A program made the position numbers and the translations under genes. The notes beneath the pieces were generated by a model that worked only from the letters and a program-made list of their open reading frames with translations, was not told the origin of the DNA and ran no database searches. Positions 25,967 through 35,154 of a stretch of DNA of 64,000 bases are shown piece by piece; the first letter of the stretch is position 1, and every line of letters starts with the position of its first letter. This DNA comes from Streptomyces albiflavescens. Its GTDB lineage: Bacteria; Actinomycetota; Actinomycetes; Streptomycetales; Streptomycetaceae. The DNA is taken from NCBI RefSeq assembly GCF_014645835.1, contig NZ_BMMM01000001.1, positions 1 to 64,000 of the forward strand, read 5' to 3'.

Positions 25967-28858
25967 CTATGGCGCCACTCGTTCGCCCAGTGCGGGGCCG
26001 AGTCCCGAGCGGTCCGTGCCCACCTTTCGGTAGACCGCCGACAGCAGGCGCACGACGGTCGGCTCGTCGGTGTGGAGTTCGTCGGCGATCTCGTCGGTCC
26101 CGCGGCCCCGGACGATGAGCGCGGCGGCGGCGCGCTCACGGGCCGTCAGTGTGTCCGTCTCGGTGCTGTGCAGCCGACGCGGCCGCAACCCGGCGGCGGC
26201 CAGCTCGTCGCGGGCTTCTTCGACGAGCCCGTCGGCCCCGCACTGGACGGCCGCGTCGAGCCCCCGGTAGAGGTGTTCGGCGGCTTCCTTGGGGCGTCCG
26301 GCGCGGCGCAGTTCGGTGCCGAGCGCGACCAGGGCGCAGGCGAGCTCGTACGCGGCCGGGGAGCGCTCCAGATGCCCGACGGACTCTTCGAGGAACTTGA
26401 CGCGGGCCGAGCCGGAGGAGACATCGGCGGCGGCGCGCAGTGCCTGGCCGATCGCGGAGGGCGTGCCGTACTGGCGGGCGCGGTTCACCGCTTCGAGTGC
26501 CGTGGCGACGGCGCGCTCCGGAGCGTCGTGGCTCTCGGCACGGGCGAGGTGGAGCTGCCAGGGGCACCACGCGGGGTTGCGCATGCCGCGCGGGTCGAGA
26601 CGGCGCCCGGCTGCGGCCAGCTCGGCTGCGGCGTCTTTGGTGAGGCCGCGGGCGAGCAGCAGCTGGCCGTGCACGGTCTGGGCGTCGGGGAAGGTCACGG
26701 CGGCCGGGAAGGGCGCCTCGAACGCGTAGTCCTCGCCGGTCTGCGCGGCCTCGGTGATCCGGCCGCGGGCGAGCAGGATCTCGATGAGGATGCCGACGGC
26801 GTACCAGTGAACGGGGGTGCCTGGTCCCACCCGCTCGGCGAGCCGCAGACCCGCCCGGACGAAGTCCTCGGCCTCGGCAAGGCGACCCCGGCGGTAGCGC
26901 AGGTACCCGAGCAGCGTGTAGCCGAAGGAGAGGTGCGCGCCGTGCCAGCCCTGCGCCTCGAAGTCGGCGATTCCGGTGGCGAACAGTTCCTCCGAGCGCC
27001 CCGGCCGGTCCGCGTACATGAACGTGAGTGCGACCAGGACGGGCACCTCGAAGCCGCGGTCGGCCTCGGCCCAGCCGAATCCTCCGGCGAGGGCGCGTTC
27101 GGCGTGGTGCAGGGCGACGTGGGCGGGTTCCCCGCGCAGGGTGGCGTCCCACGCGCGCAGGCCGATGACATAGCGCTCGGTGAGTTCACGGCCGGTGAGC
27201 CGGTCCGCGAGGCGGGCCAGTCGGCGGGAGCGGGCGGGCGACTCGGGTTCGTCGGCGCGGAACGCGTCCCACATGAACTGCTCGGACTGCATGCGCAGCC
27301 GCACCCGGGCGTCGCCCGTCACGCGGATCTCGCGGGCGAGTGTCTCGGAGGCTTCGGCGAGGCGGTCGCTGTGGGCGAGGACCTGGGAGAGGCGGTAGAC
27401 GATGTGGTGGCGCAGTTCCGGCGCGGCGATGGGTTCTTCGAGGGCGGCACGCAGATGGTTGACCGTGGTCGCCGGTTCGGTGAGCAGGGAGGCGCAGCCC
27501 AGTTCGTACAGGACGGCGGCTCGGTCCTCGAAGGGCGGTGGTTCGCGCAGGGCCCGGGCCAGATAGCGACGGGCGGCGTCGGGTGCTCCGGCACGGAGCG
27601 TCTCACGGGCGGCGGCGCGCAACTGATGGACGACCCAGGCGTCGCCGTCGGGGTGCGTCTCCAGGAGGTGGCGTGCGGCGGCGGACGGGCCGAGGCCTTC
27701 GTCGACGACACACCAGGCGGCCTGGCCGTGCAGCGCGACGCGGACGCCGCCGGGTATGGCGCGGTAGACCGCGGTGGCGATGAGGGGATGGACGAACTCG
27801 AGGGTGTCGGCGCCGGTGAGGATACGGGCGCCGCGCAGGGCGTCCGCCGCGTCAGCGGCCTCCTCGGAGCCGAGGCCCGCGACGGCGGCGGCGAGCGTCG
27901 GATGGATCTCGGTGCCGAGCACCGCGCAGGCCCAGGCGAAGCGGACGGTAGACGGGCCGAGGCGTTCGAGCCGGGCGATCAGGCCGCTTCCCTTGACGGC
28001 GGCCGCCAGGTCGCGCAACAGGTGCGCTCCGGCCTCCGTCGGGGTCAGTCCGCGGTCGCGCACCTTCGCGGTCAGCTCGACGGCTTCGAAGGGGTTGCCG
28101 GCGGTGACCGCCCAGCACTCACGGCAGAACGCGTCGTCGGCCTGGGTGCCGAGATCCTCCCGTACGAGCCGGGCGACGGCCGCCGCGCTGAGCGGTTCGA
28201 GGCCGATGGGGCGCTGGCCCGCGCGCCCCGGCAGGCCCCTGAACGCCTCGGCGTGGTCGGGGAGTTCGTCGGGCCGGTAGGCGACGGCCAGGAGCAGCGG
28301 GAGTTGCTCGGCCCGCGGCGCGAAAGCGGCGAGCCAGCTCAGCGACTCCGGGTCGGCCCAGTGCGCGTCGTCGAGGACGAGCACCATCGGGGCGCGCTGC
28401 ACCGCGAGATGCGTGAGCACCCAGTCGAGGCCGTCGCGCAATCCCTGCTGGTCGGGCGGGGCGCCCTCGGCCGGCGCGCACAGCCCGAGCGCGGGGCCGA
28501 CGATCGCGTACCAACTCCCCAGCCGGTCACGGAGTTCGGGCTCCGGTGCCCCGGCGAGCTGCGGCTGCAGCAGCTGGCGGGCGACATGGAAGGCGACGCC
28601 CTGCTCCTGGTCGCCACCGCGGGCTGACAGCACGGTGCAGCCCTTGGCGGCGGCACGGCGGCGCACTTCGGCGAGGAGGGTGGTCTTCCCGATTCCGGCA
28701 CGGCCCGCGAAGGCGAGGAGCGCGCCGCGAGGGCGCTCGGGTGGCTCGCCACTGTCCCTGTGCAGTCCGGTGAGCTCGCGCAACGCCTCTTCGGCAGCGG
28801 CGAGTTCACTCTCGCGCTCGAAGAGCGTCCGTCGACTCCGTAGGCTGCGTTGCCCCAT
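25967..28858 (-). CDS. Large LuxR-family ATPase transcriptional regulator (LAL type)
   Basis: The protein is about 963 residues. An AAA/STAND ATPase begins near residue 15 (FERESELAAAEEAL); Walker A is GRAGIGKTTLLAEV and Walker B is MVLVLDDAHWADPESLSWL. About 550 residues of TPR-like helices follow. The C-terminus (LTARERAAAALIVRGRGTDE with IADELHTDEPTVVRLLSAVY) is a LuxR helix-turn-helix; it departs from consensus in the recognition helix, where T-V-x-x-H-x-x-x-I-x-x-K is expected. ATG 28858 is preceded by AGGGGG six bases upstream; the frame extends to 28969 without a better start. LAL proteins activate pathway genes on binding a ligand and ATP; its target is not evident from the neighbours. 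Confidence 0.88.
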   Translation of the reverse strand: MGQRSLRSRRTLFERESELAAAEEALRELTGLHRDSGEPPERPRGALLAFAGRAGIGKTTLLAEVRRRAAAKGCTVLSARGGDQEQGVAFHVARQLLQPQLAGAPEPELRDRLGSWYAIVGPALGLCAPAEGAPPDQQGLRDGLDWVLTHLAVQRAPMVLVLDDAHWADPESLSWLAAFAPRAEQLPLLLAVAYRPDELPDHAEAFRGLPGRAGQRPIGLEPLSAAAVARLVREDLGTQADDAFCRECWAVTAGNPFEAVELTAKVRDRGLTPTEAGAHLLRDLAAAVKGSGLIARLERLGPSTVRFAWACAVLGTEIHPTLAAAVAGLGSEEAADAADALRGARILTGADTLEFVHPLIATAVYRAIPGGVRVALHGQAAWCVVDEGLGPSAAARHLLETHPDGDAWVVHQLRAAARETLRAGAPDAARRYLARALREPPPFEDRAAVLYELGCASLLTEPATTVNHLRAALEEPIAAPELRHHIVYRLSQVLAHSDRLAEASETLAREIRVTGDARVRLRMQSEQFMWDAFRADEPESPARSRRLARLADRLTGRELTERYVIGLRAWDATLRGEPAHVALHHAERALAGGFGWAEADRGFEVPVLVALTFMYADRPGRSEELFATGIADFEAQGWHGAHLSFGYTLLGYLRYRRGRLAEAEDFVRAGLRLAERVGPGTPVHWYAVGILIEILLARGRITEAAQTGEDYAFEAPFPAAVTFPDAQTVHGQLLLARGLTKDAAAELAAAGRRLDPRGMRNPAWCPWQLHLARAESHDAPERAVATALEAVNRARQYGTPSAIGQALRAAADVSSGSARVKFLEESVGHLERSPAAYELACALVALGTELRRAGRPKEAAEHLYRGLDAAVQCGADGLVEEARDELAAAGLRPRRLHSTETDTLTARERAAAALIVRGRGTDEIADELHTDEPTVVRLLSAVYRKVGTDRSGLGPALGERVAP

Positions 28859-29386
28859 GATGCACCCCCTGCCACGGTGGGGCAGCCGGCGCGGGGAGCA
28901 GGTGCGCACCGTGACCTTCAGGCACCTCAGCGTACGCCTGGAGCGAGCCGACGGTGCCCGCTCGACCACTACTGACCGGAAACGTTACGGCACTTCGCCA
29001 GACCTGCCCCGACCTGCACGGCGCCCCTGCCTCCCGATACCCCTGTGCGCGTCACGTGCAGATTTTCGGCGACTGACCGCGCAGCGAAGCGGCCCCGCTC
29101 TGCACGACGCGATCGGAGATCTCGACGTGCTCCTTGACGGCCGCCGCACGCCGTGTCTACTGAGGCCGGCTCCAGTGGGCCTCGAGGGGCCGCTGCGACC
29201 TCGGCCGGCTTCTGCAGCACAGTCCGGTGGTTGCAGTGGAGCCTCAAGATCCGGGAAGCCCGCGGAGCTGAGCCGAGCTTCTCGCCGAACTCGCTCTGGC
29301 AGGCCGGGTCGAGCGCTCCCCAGAACACCAGGGCCGGCGCGGACGCGTTCACCAGGCCCTCACTGACACGTCCCGCGGAGGTGGGG
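28859..29386. other. 528-base gap between the LuxR-type and LysR-type genes
   Basis: No convincing gene. A 127-codon minus-strand frame (28969-29352) is open but its codons and protein look unlike the neighbours and no family motif or ribosome-binding site was seen. The interval includes the promoter of the LuxR-type gene at its left end. Confidence 0.45.
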
Positions 29387-30280
29387 TTACCCGCTGGAGG
29401 CGACCCATTGTCGGGTGAGTTGGGCGAAAGCCCGGGCGGCGGCGCTTTGGTAGGAGCCCGAGCGACGGAGCAGAGTAACGGTGCGCTCGGGCAGGGGCGG
29501 GTCGAGGGGGATGGTGCGCAGACGTGGGTGATCGTGGGCGATGGCCTCAGGCAGGACGGAGGCCAGAGGGGTGCGCTGAATCATTTCGGTGAGGACATTG
29601 ATCGAGTTGGCTTCCACCGCGATGTGCGGCGTGGTGTGGTGCTGACCGAAGTAGGTGTCAATGTGCCCGCGAGTGGCGAAATCGCTGCTGAGCAGGGCCA
29701 GGGGGCGTCCCTCCAGTTCTCGCACGGGTAGCGGTCCGGTGCGGTCGGCGTAGGGGTGGTGGGTGCCGACGACGAGGCTGAGGGCTTCGGTGAACAAGTC
29801 GCCCGTGGTGATGCCGGGCAGGTGGGAACCGTGAAAGGCGATGCCGAGGTCGAGGTCGTCGGCAAGGAGGGCGGACTCGATCAGATCCTGCGTCATCTCC
29901 TTGATGCTCAGGCTGATGTGGGGATGGCGGGCGTGGAACTGTCCGGCGAGGGGGCCGATGAGGTAGGCGGTGAAGGTGGGGGTGACCGCCAGGCGCAGGC
30001 TGCCGCGGGAGAGGTCGGCCACGTCGTGGACGGCGCGTTCGGCCGTGGCGAGTTCCTGCAGGGCGCGACGGGCGTAGTGGACGTAGGTCTCACCGGCGTC
30101 GGTGAGTCGTACGGCACGGCCCGTACGGTCCAGCAGCTGCGTGCCCATCACGCGTTCCATCTGTTTGATCTGCTGAGACAGGGTCGGTTGGGAGATGTGC
30201 AGGGCTTCGGCGGCGCGGGTGAAGCTGCCGTGTTCGGCGACGGCCAGCAGATAGCGCAGATGACGCAGTTCGAAGCTCAT
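29387..30280 (-). CDS. cynR: LysR-family regulator of the cyanate operon
   Basis: This 297-residue LysR protein has an N-terminal winged helix (MSFELRHLRYLLAVAEHGSF, then AAEALHISQPTLSQQIKQME) and a periplasmic-binding-like effector domain. It is closely CynR-like (LSRGSLRLAVTPTFTAYLIG, SIKEMTQDLIE, NSINVLTEMI). CynR activates the cyanase operon when cyanate is present. The divergent neighbours are carbonic anhydrase and cyanase, which makes the name firm. The start at 30280 is the usual LysR N-terminus; the open frame continues a few codons upstream to 30304. Confidence 0.9.
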   Translation of the reverse strand: MSFELRHLRYLLAVAEHGSFTRAAEALHISQPTLSQQIKQMERVMGTQLLDRTGRAVRLTDAGETYVHYARRALQELATAERAVHDVADLSRGSLRLAVTPTFTAYLIGPLAGQFHARHPHISLSIKEMTQDLIESALLADDLDLGIAFHGSHLPGITTGDLFTEALSLVVGTHHPYADRTGPLPVRELEGRPLALLSSDFATRGHIDTYFGQHHTTPHIAVEANSINVLTEMIQRTPLASVLPEAIAHDHPRLRTIPLDPPLPERTVTLLRRSGSYQSAAARAFAQLTRQWVASSG

Positions 30281-30290
30281 GACATCAACT

Positions 30291-30309
30291 ATAGATGTGA
30301 CCAATAGAT
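30291..30309. promoter_or_regulatory. Candidate CynR binding region with a 13-bp-spaced direct repeat
   Basis: ATAGAT occurs at 30291-30296 and again at 30304-30309, in an AT-rich island between divergent cynR and cynT (30281-30406). The start-to-start distance is 13 bases. LysR regulators bind such AT-rich divergent intervals. This is inferred from position only. Confidence 0.4.
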
Positions 30310-30406
30310 CTTATATTCAGGGCGTCTTGGACGCTATAGGCACAGTTCATGCATGGTAGATCTCGCGAACGCCACCACGAGTCCGGCACTCGCGAAAGGA
30401 GTGACC

Positions 30407-31012
30407 ATGCAAGACCTCGCAGAGGGAGTCGCACATTTTCAGCGGGGCGTCTTCCCCGCCAAGGCGGCCCGCTTTCAGCATCTCGCCACCACGCACCGGC
30501 CCAGCACCTTGTTCATCAGCTGTTCCGACGCGCGCGTCATACCAGAGCTGATCACACAGAGCGAGCCGGGCGAGCTGTTCGTCATCCGTACGGCCGGAAA
30601 CCTGGTGCCCGCCTACCCCAGCGCTGATGGGGTCGCGGCGAGCATCGAGTACGCCGTCGCCGTCCTGGGCGTGTCCGACATCGTCGTCTGCGGGCATTCC
30701 GCCTGTGGCGCGATGACCGCCCTGGCCGACGGCCACGACCTCGCCGCCCTGCCGGCCGTCGCCAACTGGCTGCGACACGCGGACGCCTCCTGGGCCCGTG
30801 CGGCCTGTTCCGGGCCCGGCGAGGACAAGGTAAGTGCTCTGGTGCGGAACAACGTGATCGCTCAGCTGGCGAACCTGGCAACGCACCCCTGCGTCGTCCG
30901 GGCGCTGGCAGCAAAGACCGTCACGTTGAGCGGCTGGGTCTACGACATCCCCACGGGCGCGGTCGACCAACTCGACCCAGTCACAGGCCGCTCCGCCGCC
31001 CTCGCGGCCTGA
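30407..31012 (+). CDS. cynT: Beta-class carbonic anhydrase of the cyanate locus
   Basis: This 201-residue zinc enzyme interconverts carbon dioxide and bicarbonate. The zinc ligands and dyad are visible: Cys39 and Asp41 (SCSDAR), His97 and Cys100 (CGHSACGAM). In cyn operons it regenerates the bicarbonate consumed by cyanase and prevents its loss as carbon dioxide. ATG 30407 is chosen because GAAAGGA ends six bases upstream and the N-terminus then matches CynT length; an in-frame ATG at 30353 is less likely. The next gene begins 111 bases on in the same direction. Confidence 0.93.
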   Translation: MQDLAEGVAHFQRGVFPAKAARFQHLATTHRPSTLFISCSDARVIPELITQSEPGELFVIRTAGNLVPAYPSADGVAASIEYAVAVLGVSDIVVCGHSACGAMTALADGHDLAALPAVANWLRHADASWARAACSGPGEDKVSALVRNNVIAQLANLATHPCVVRALAAKTVTLSGWVYDIPTGAVDQLDPVTGRSAALAA

Positions 31013-31123
31013 GCTGTCCTGCCCCTCTTCTCCAGGCCGCCATCCGGCGATCTGGCCCCCCGACCGTACGACTCCGCTGTGCCCGCCGCGGTGCGGGCCG
31101 GCATCTTGGAAAGGAACATCCTC

Positions 31124-31594
31124 ATGATGCACGCTCAGTTCGACCCCGCCGCTCGCCAGGCTCTGGCCGCTGTGGTTGTCGAGGCCAAGACGCGCAAGGA
31201 CCTGACCTGGCAGCAGATCGCCGACGTCACCGGCCTGTCGGTCGCGTTCACCACCGCCGCTCTGCTGGGTCAGCATCCGTTGCCGGAAGCCGCCGCGAGG
31301 TCGGTCGCCGAACTGCTGGACCTGGACGAGGAGGCGGCGGTACTGCTGCAGACCATCCCGACCCGCGGCTCCCTTCCCGGCGGCGTACCGACCGACCCGA
31401 CGATCTACCGCTTCTACGAGATCGTCCAGGTCTACGGCACCACGCTCAAGGCCCTGATCCACGAGCAATTCGGCGATGGCATCATCAGCGCAATCAACTT
31501 CAAGCTCGACGTCAAGAAGGTCGCCGACCCCGAAGGCGGCGAGCGCGCGGTGATCACCCTGGACGGCAAATATCTGCCCACCAAGCCGTTCTGA
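31124..31594 (+). CDS. cynS: Cyanate hydratase (cyanase)
   Basis: This 156-residue enzyme decomposes cyanate with bicarbonate to ammonia and carbon dioxide. Residues 1-85 form the helical, POU-like N-terminal domain ([20 protein letters not shown]). The C-terminal cyanase domain contains the invariant [15 protein letters not shown] (active-site Arg and Glu) and DGIISAINF (active-site Ser). The length equals that of E. coli CynS. The start is ATG 31124 or the adjacent ATG 31127, after AAGGA at 31111-31115. It completes a cynR/cynT-cynS detoxification and nitrogen-salvage unit. Confidence 0.95.
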   Translation: MMHAQFDPAARQALAAVVVEAKTRKDLTWQQIADVTGLSVAFTTAALLGQHPLPEAAARSVAELLDLDEEAAVLLQTIPTRGSLPGGVPTDPTIYRFYEIVQVYGTTLKALIHEQFGDGIISAINFKLDVKKVADPEGGERAVITLDGKYLPTKPF

Positions 31595-31773
31595 TCCGGC
31601 GATTGGCCATGCCGGAGGCCATGACCGATGAGGCGCCCGGCGGGCATGCCGACCAGCTTCGAGCGATCAGGGCTGTCGCTGCGGGCCCCTGCCACTTCCC
31701 GCGCCCCAGCACGACGGGGGCTCGCGGCGAGGGGGCAGGGGCCTTGGGCCCGCTCCGGCCATGACATCGGCCA

Positions 31774-31808
31774 GGCCGTCGGCCGTCGGCCGTCGGCCGT
31801 CGGCCGTC
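31774..31808. repeat. Five tandem copies of the heptamer GGCCGTC
   Basis: Five exact head-to-tail copies lie in the 377-base gap 31595-31971 between cynS and the convergent TetR gene. The rest of that gap holds no recognisable gene. The array is likely a slippage-prone spacer. Confidence 0.8.
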
Positions 31809-31971
31809 GGTCAGCGTGCCGTCAACGCGTCTCCCGCACCCGGGTCCGGGCACTGGGCGAAACAGGCCGCGGCGCCGCACCCATGACGTGGGACCAGTCT
31901 CACGTGTGTCCTGCTCACTGGGCGCCACCCGGGGGAAACGGGAGACGGCACGAGAGGCGGCGACCGCGTAC

Positions 31972-32556
31972 TCAGGCGGCGGCGACGATGTCTGTGTGAG
32001 CGGTCAGCAGCAAGGTACGTGCGGCGTCCTTGGCCTGACGGGCAGGCTCTGGCGACCCGGAGATGGCCGCCGTGGTCATCGCGCCCTCGGCGAGGAGCAA
32101 GAGCTGGTCGGCCAGCCACGTGGGCACGTCCGCCGCGACCACGAGATCGGCGAGATATCGCCGGAAGGCATTCTTGTGGGCCTTCGCGATATCGACCACG
32201 GCCGGGGAGGTCGCTCCCAGCTCCCCGAAGGAGTTGATGAAGCCGCAGCCGCGGAAGCCCGGCTCGTTGAACCAGCGGAACAGCCAGTCGAAGACCGCCA
32301 GAATCCGCTGCTCGGGTGCGTCGTAGGTGTCCACGTACTGAGCAAGATCGCTGTGCCACCTCGCGTCCCGCCGCCTCAGATAGGCCTCGACCAGGGAATT
32401 CTTGGAAGGGAAGATCTGGTACAGGCGCTTGAGGGGAACTGCGGAGGCGGTGCGAATCGCATCCATTCCCACCGACTGTATGCCCCGGCCGTAGAACAGC
32501 TCCTCGGCAGCGTCGAGGATCCGCTGCTCGGTCGTTTCGAGTTCCACCTCGATCAC
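31972..32556 (-). CDS. TetR family transcriptional regulator
   Basis: This 194-residue protein has the TetR helix-turn-helix at residues about 10-52 (ILDAAEELFYGRGIQSVGMD, then AVPLKRLYQIFPSKNSLVEA) and a TetR_C ligand domain (EPGFRGCGFINSFGEL). The GTG start at 32556 is inferred from the HTH position; GTG 32547 is possible, and the frame extends upstream without homology. A near-palindrome, GAAAACGGTCGTTCTC, lies 10-25 bases upstream of the start. It matches two perfect GAGAAC-N4-GTTCTC sites in front of the neighbouring DUF1348 gene, so the protein probably represses itself and that gene. Confidence 0.85.
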   Translation of the reverse strand: MIEVELETTEQRILDAAEELFYGRGIQSVGMDAIRTASAVPLKRLYQIFPSKNSLVEAYLRRRDARWHSDLAQYVDTYDAPEQRILAVFDWLFRWFNEPGFRGCGFINSFGELGATSPAVVDIAKAHKNAFRRYLADLVVAADVPTWLADQLLLLAEGAMTTAAISGSPEPARQAKDAARTLLLTAHTDIVAAA

Positions 32557-33013
32557 CTCATTCTCGAAAACGGTCGTTCTCCTACGGTACAGCGCATCGG
32601 GCCACAAGCTGAATTCCCAGGTGCAGGCCGCCCCGGCGCACCGTACGCCCCCGCTCGGATCAGGGCCGGGCGTGTTGCCCGTCGCCGAGTCTGCAACCTC
32701 GATGCAGTGGCGGGCTGTGCGTACCCAGCGTTCCTCGGCGGGAAGGGCGATCACGCCGTGCTGGTGCATGCCCGCATGAACGCGGGACGGAGCAGGGGTC
32801 GCGGAGGTTACCCGGGGCCGTTCACCGGACGCACACGGGGCCGCCGGCGGGAGTTGCGCTGCGGTTTGCGAGAGGGGCATGGGGCGAAATGATGGCGTCG
32901 CTGAACAACCTTCGATGTACGCGACGGTCTCTGCCGCAGGTACGGTCTCGCGCCGACGCGACCCGCCGTAGATCCAGCGTCGGGCCCGGATCTACGGCGG
33001 GGGGGCCGGGCGG
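32557..33013. other. 457-base interval upstream of the TetR gene
   Basis: Apart from the TetR operator at its left edge I see no gene. The TetR reading frame stays open through most of it on the minus strand (to 32880) but encodes no recognisable domain, and no ribosome-binding site supports an earlier start. Confidence 0.4.
32566..32581. promoter_or_regulatory. TetR operator, autoregulatory copy (GAAAAC-N4-GTTCTC)
   Basis: The sequence GAAAACGGTCGTTCTC differs by one base from the perfect GAGAAC-N4-GTTCTC dyads found 1 kb away. It covers the region just upstream of the TetR start codon. Confidence 0.6.
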
Positions 33014-33487
33014 TCAGAGGTCCAGGTCGCTCAGGCCGGGGTGGTCGTCGGGGCGGCGCCCAAGGGGCCAGTGGAACTTGCGCTCCGACTCCTTGATGGG
33101 GAGGTCGTTGATGCAGGCATAGCGCCGTCGCATCAGGCCGTTGTCGTCGAACTCCCAGTTCTCGTTGCCGTAGGAGCGGAACCAGTTGTGTGAGTCGTCG
33201 CGGCATTCGTAGGCGAAGCGCACAGCGATGCGGTTGCCGTCGAAGGCCCACAGCTCCTTGATGAGCCGATACTCCAACTCCCGGCTCCACTTGCGGGTGA
33301 GGAGGGCGATGATCTCGTCACGGCCGGTGGCGAACTCCGCGCGGTTCCTCCATCGCGAGTCCACGGTGTACGCCAGGGCGACCTTCTCCGGGTCGCGGGA
33401 GTTCCAGCCGTCTTCCGCCAGGCGGACCTTCTCGATGGCGGTCTCCCGGGTGAACGGCGGGAGCGGAGGACGTGGGTGGTCAGTCAT
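33014..33487 (-). CDS. DUF1348 / NTF2-like (SnoaL-fold) protein
   Basis: This 157-residue protein matches DUF1348 along its length: [36 protein letters not shown], FLxRKW-like [16 protein letters not shown], and the strongly conserved [20 protein letters not shown] and [15 protein letters not shown]. The fold is an NTF2-like barrel; no activity is established. It lies upstream of the TetR gene on the same strand. Two perfect copies of the probable TetR operator lie 69-119 bases before its start, so it is probably the main target of that repressor. Confidence 0.88.
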   Translation of the reverse strand: MTDHPRPPLPPFTRETAIEKVRLAEDGWNSRDPEKVALAYTVDSRWRNRAEFATGRDEIIALLTRKWSRELEYRLIKELWAFDGNRIAVRFAYECRDDSHNWFRSYGNENWEFDDNGLMRRRYACINDLPIKESERKFHWPLGRRPDDHPGLSDLDL

Positions 33488-33555
33488 GTCGTTTCCTTGG
33501 GTCTGTGCCGTATCGCCGTCCGCGGGTACGTGTCCCGTCGGCGCGGGCCGTCAAT

Positions 33556-33571
33556 GAGAACGTTCGTTCTC
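33556..33571. promoter_or_regulatory. TetR operator 1, GAGAAC-N4-GTTCTC
   Basis: A perfect dyad, GAGAACGTTCGTTCTC, lies upstream of the DUF1348 gene. Its centre is 35 bases from that of the second copy. Confidence 0.65.
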
Positions 33572-33590
33572 TCTGTTGGGTCAACCATAG

Positions 33591-33606
33591 GAGAACGATG
33601 GTTCTC
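33591..33606. promoter_or_regulatory. TetR operator 2, GAGAAC-N4-GTTCTC
   Basis: A perfect dyad, GAGAACGATGGTTCTC, has the same arms as the site at 33556-33571 and, with one mismatch, the site before the TetR gene. Confidence 0.65.
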
Positions 33607-33844
33607 GCGCAAGGGTGACTCGACCTCGATCGAGTTGGCGGCCATGCCCCTGTCATGCCACTGAACGGGCCGCAGCTCGTGAGGGTGGCCATCAAGGACG
33701 TCCAAAAGGGCTTCAGCTCGCCCCGGCCGTCGCTGCTCTACGGCGCATCGCGGGGCGCCTCCTGCGCCGGGCTGACTCGGCTGGATTCGCCCCACCGGGG
33801 CCACCCCAAACGAACGAGTGAGACCCACGTCACACCCAGTTGCC

Positions 33845-33871
33845 TGTCACACATGGCCGGGCCACCGGGTC
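33845..33871 (+). promoter_or_regulatory. ECF41/SigJ-type promoter before the carboxymuconolactone decarboxylase gene
   Basis: The -35 element TGTCACA (33845-33851), an exact 16-base spacer and the -10 element GGTC (33868-33871) lie 38 bases before the GTG start. The ECF41 consensus, as I recall it, is TGTCACA-N16-CGTC. Five other elements with the same spacing occur in this window. Confidence 0.7.
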
Positions 33872-33908
33872 AATAGTGTGTATCCGCCAACACGGCAAGG
33901 AGATCAAC

Positions 33909-34382
33909 GTGGAATCGCGTCTCAACTACTTCGGCCACCCCCTCGCGGGAAAGGTGCTGAAGCACATCAACTCGGCCAGCAAAGTGGTTTCGGACTCAAC
34001 ACTGCCGGCCGTGATCCAGGAGCTGGTGAAGATTCGCGCAAGCCAGATCAACGGCTGCGGCTTCTGCACCGACATGCACACCAAGGACGCCGTGCACGCC
34101 GGGGAGAGCGCCCAGCGCCTCCACCTGGTCGCCGCCTGGCGCGAGGCCAAGGTGTTCACCGAGGCCGAGCGCGCCGCGTTGGAGTTGGCGGAGCAGGGCA
34201 CCCGCATCGCCGACGCAGCCGGTGGTGTCACCGATGAGGCCTGGACGAACGCCGCCAAGCACTTCGACGAGGACCAGCTCATCGCCCTGATTTCCCTCAT
34301 CGCCGTCATCAACGCCTACAACCGCATCAACGTCATCAACCAGCAGCCTGCCGGGGACTACCAGCCTGGCCAGTTCGGCTAG
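33909..34382 (+). CDS. Carboxymuconolactone decarboxylase family (AhpD-like) protein
   Basis: This 157-residue protein contains the AhpD/CMD active-site pattern: ELVKIRASQINGCGFCTDMH, with Glu upstream, the CxxC pair and the following His. Such proteins act as alkylhydroperoxidases or related thiol redox enzymes more often than as decarboxylases. GTG 33909 is chosen because AAGGAG lies six bases upstream. A SigJ/ECF41-type promoter lies just before it. CMD proteins are the C of the COE gene set classically regulated by ECF41 sigma factors, two of which are encoded 7-9 kb downstream. Confidence 0.9.
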   Translation: MESRLNYFGHPLAGKVLKHINSASKVVSDSTLPAVIQELVKIRASQINGCGFCTDMHTKDAVHAGESAQRLHLVAAWREAKVFTEAERAALELAEQGTRIADAAGGVTDEAWTNAAKHFDEDQLIALISLIAVINAYNRINVINQQPAGDYQPGQFG

Positions 34383-34410
34383 CCGGCACCAGCCGGACCA
34401 GGCCCGCACG

Positions 34411-34452
34411 GTCCGTCTCCGCGATGCCTCGCCCCATGGCGCGGAGACGGAC
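34411..34452 (+). terminator. 13-bp perfect hairpin after the CMD gene
   Basis: GTCCGTCTCCGCG (34411-34423) pairs with CGCGGAGACGGAC (34440-34452) over a 16-base loop, 28 bases after the stop codon. Confidence 0.7.
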
Positions 34453-34620
34453 TGCGGGCGCCCACGATGGGCCGGGTTGTACGGAGGACTCCGCCACCTC
34501 ACGGCCCGGGACGCCATCAGTCGACCCGGAACGATGTCTTCCAAACACAACAATCTTTTTCACACGATGGCATCTGCAAGCCTCTGATATTTGTTCCACA
34601 TCCCACGAACCAAGAGGGCC

Positions 34621-35065
34621 ATGCCCAGCTCCGCCCCACCACGCTTCGAGGACCGAGTCGCGATCGTCACAGGAGCAGGATCGGGCATCGGCCGGGCCAC
34701 CTCGATCGCCCTGGCCGAGTTGGGAGCACGCGTCCTCGGCGGGGGACGCCGGAAGGAAGCCCTGGAGGAGACGGCTCACGTCCACTCCAACATCGCGGTC
34801 CTGCCGCTCGACATCTGCGAAGACGACGCCGCGGACACGGTCGTGGCCACCGCCGTGGAGTGGTGGGGCCTCTGGCCGGAGGAGACCACTACGCCGCCAC
34901 CAAGAGCGCCATGGAACAGCTGACGCGGAGCTGGGCACTCGAACTCGCGCCGGAGGGAGTGCGGGTGAACGCAATCGCCCCCGGCCCCACCAATCGCTCC
35001 GGGCCTCCGGGCTGATCGCCGTGGCAGCGCTGCCGCTGCTCGTCGGCATGGGGCCGGACGCGTAG
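34621..35065 (+). pseudogene. Short-chain dehydrogenase/reductase remnant
   Basis: The first 85 codons from ATG 34621 read as an SDR N-terminus: VAIVTGAGSGIGRATSIAL (TGxxxGIG cofactor loop) and NIAVLPLDICEDDA. Around 34865-34890 the match jumps to another frame and to the catalytic region HYAATKSAMEQL (Tyr-x-x-x-Lys), then RVNAIAPGPT. The NNAG segment and catalytic Ser are missing, so roughly 80-90 residues have been deleted. A second frame change near 35000 leads to ASGLIAVAALPLLVGMG. No functional enzyme can be made. Confidence 0.75.
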
Positions 35066-35154
35066 CGCTCAGGCGCAGCCTTCGACGCGTCATTCAGCCG
35101 TGCCATGCCGATATGCGCGGCCATCCAGGACAATCCGGCGCCGCTCCTCGCCGC

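Noticed and set aside
31774..31808. GGCCGTC heptamers as a regulatory array
   Set aside because: They lie between convergent 3' ends with no promoter nearby, so a regulatory role has no support.
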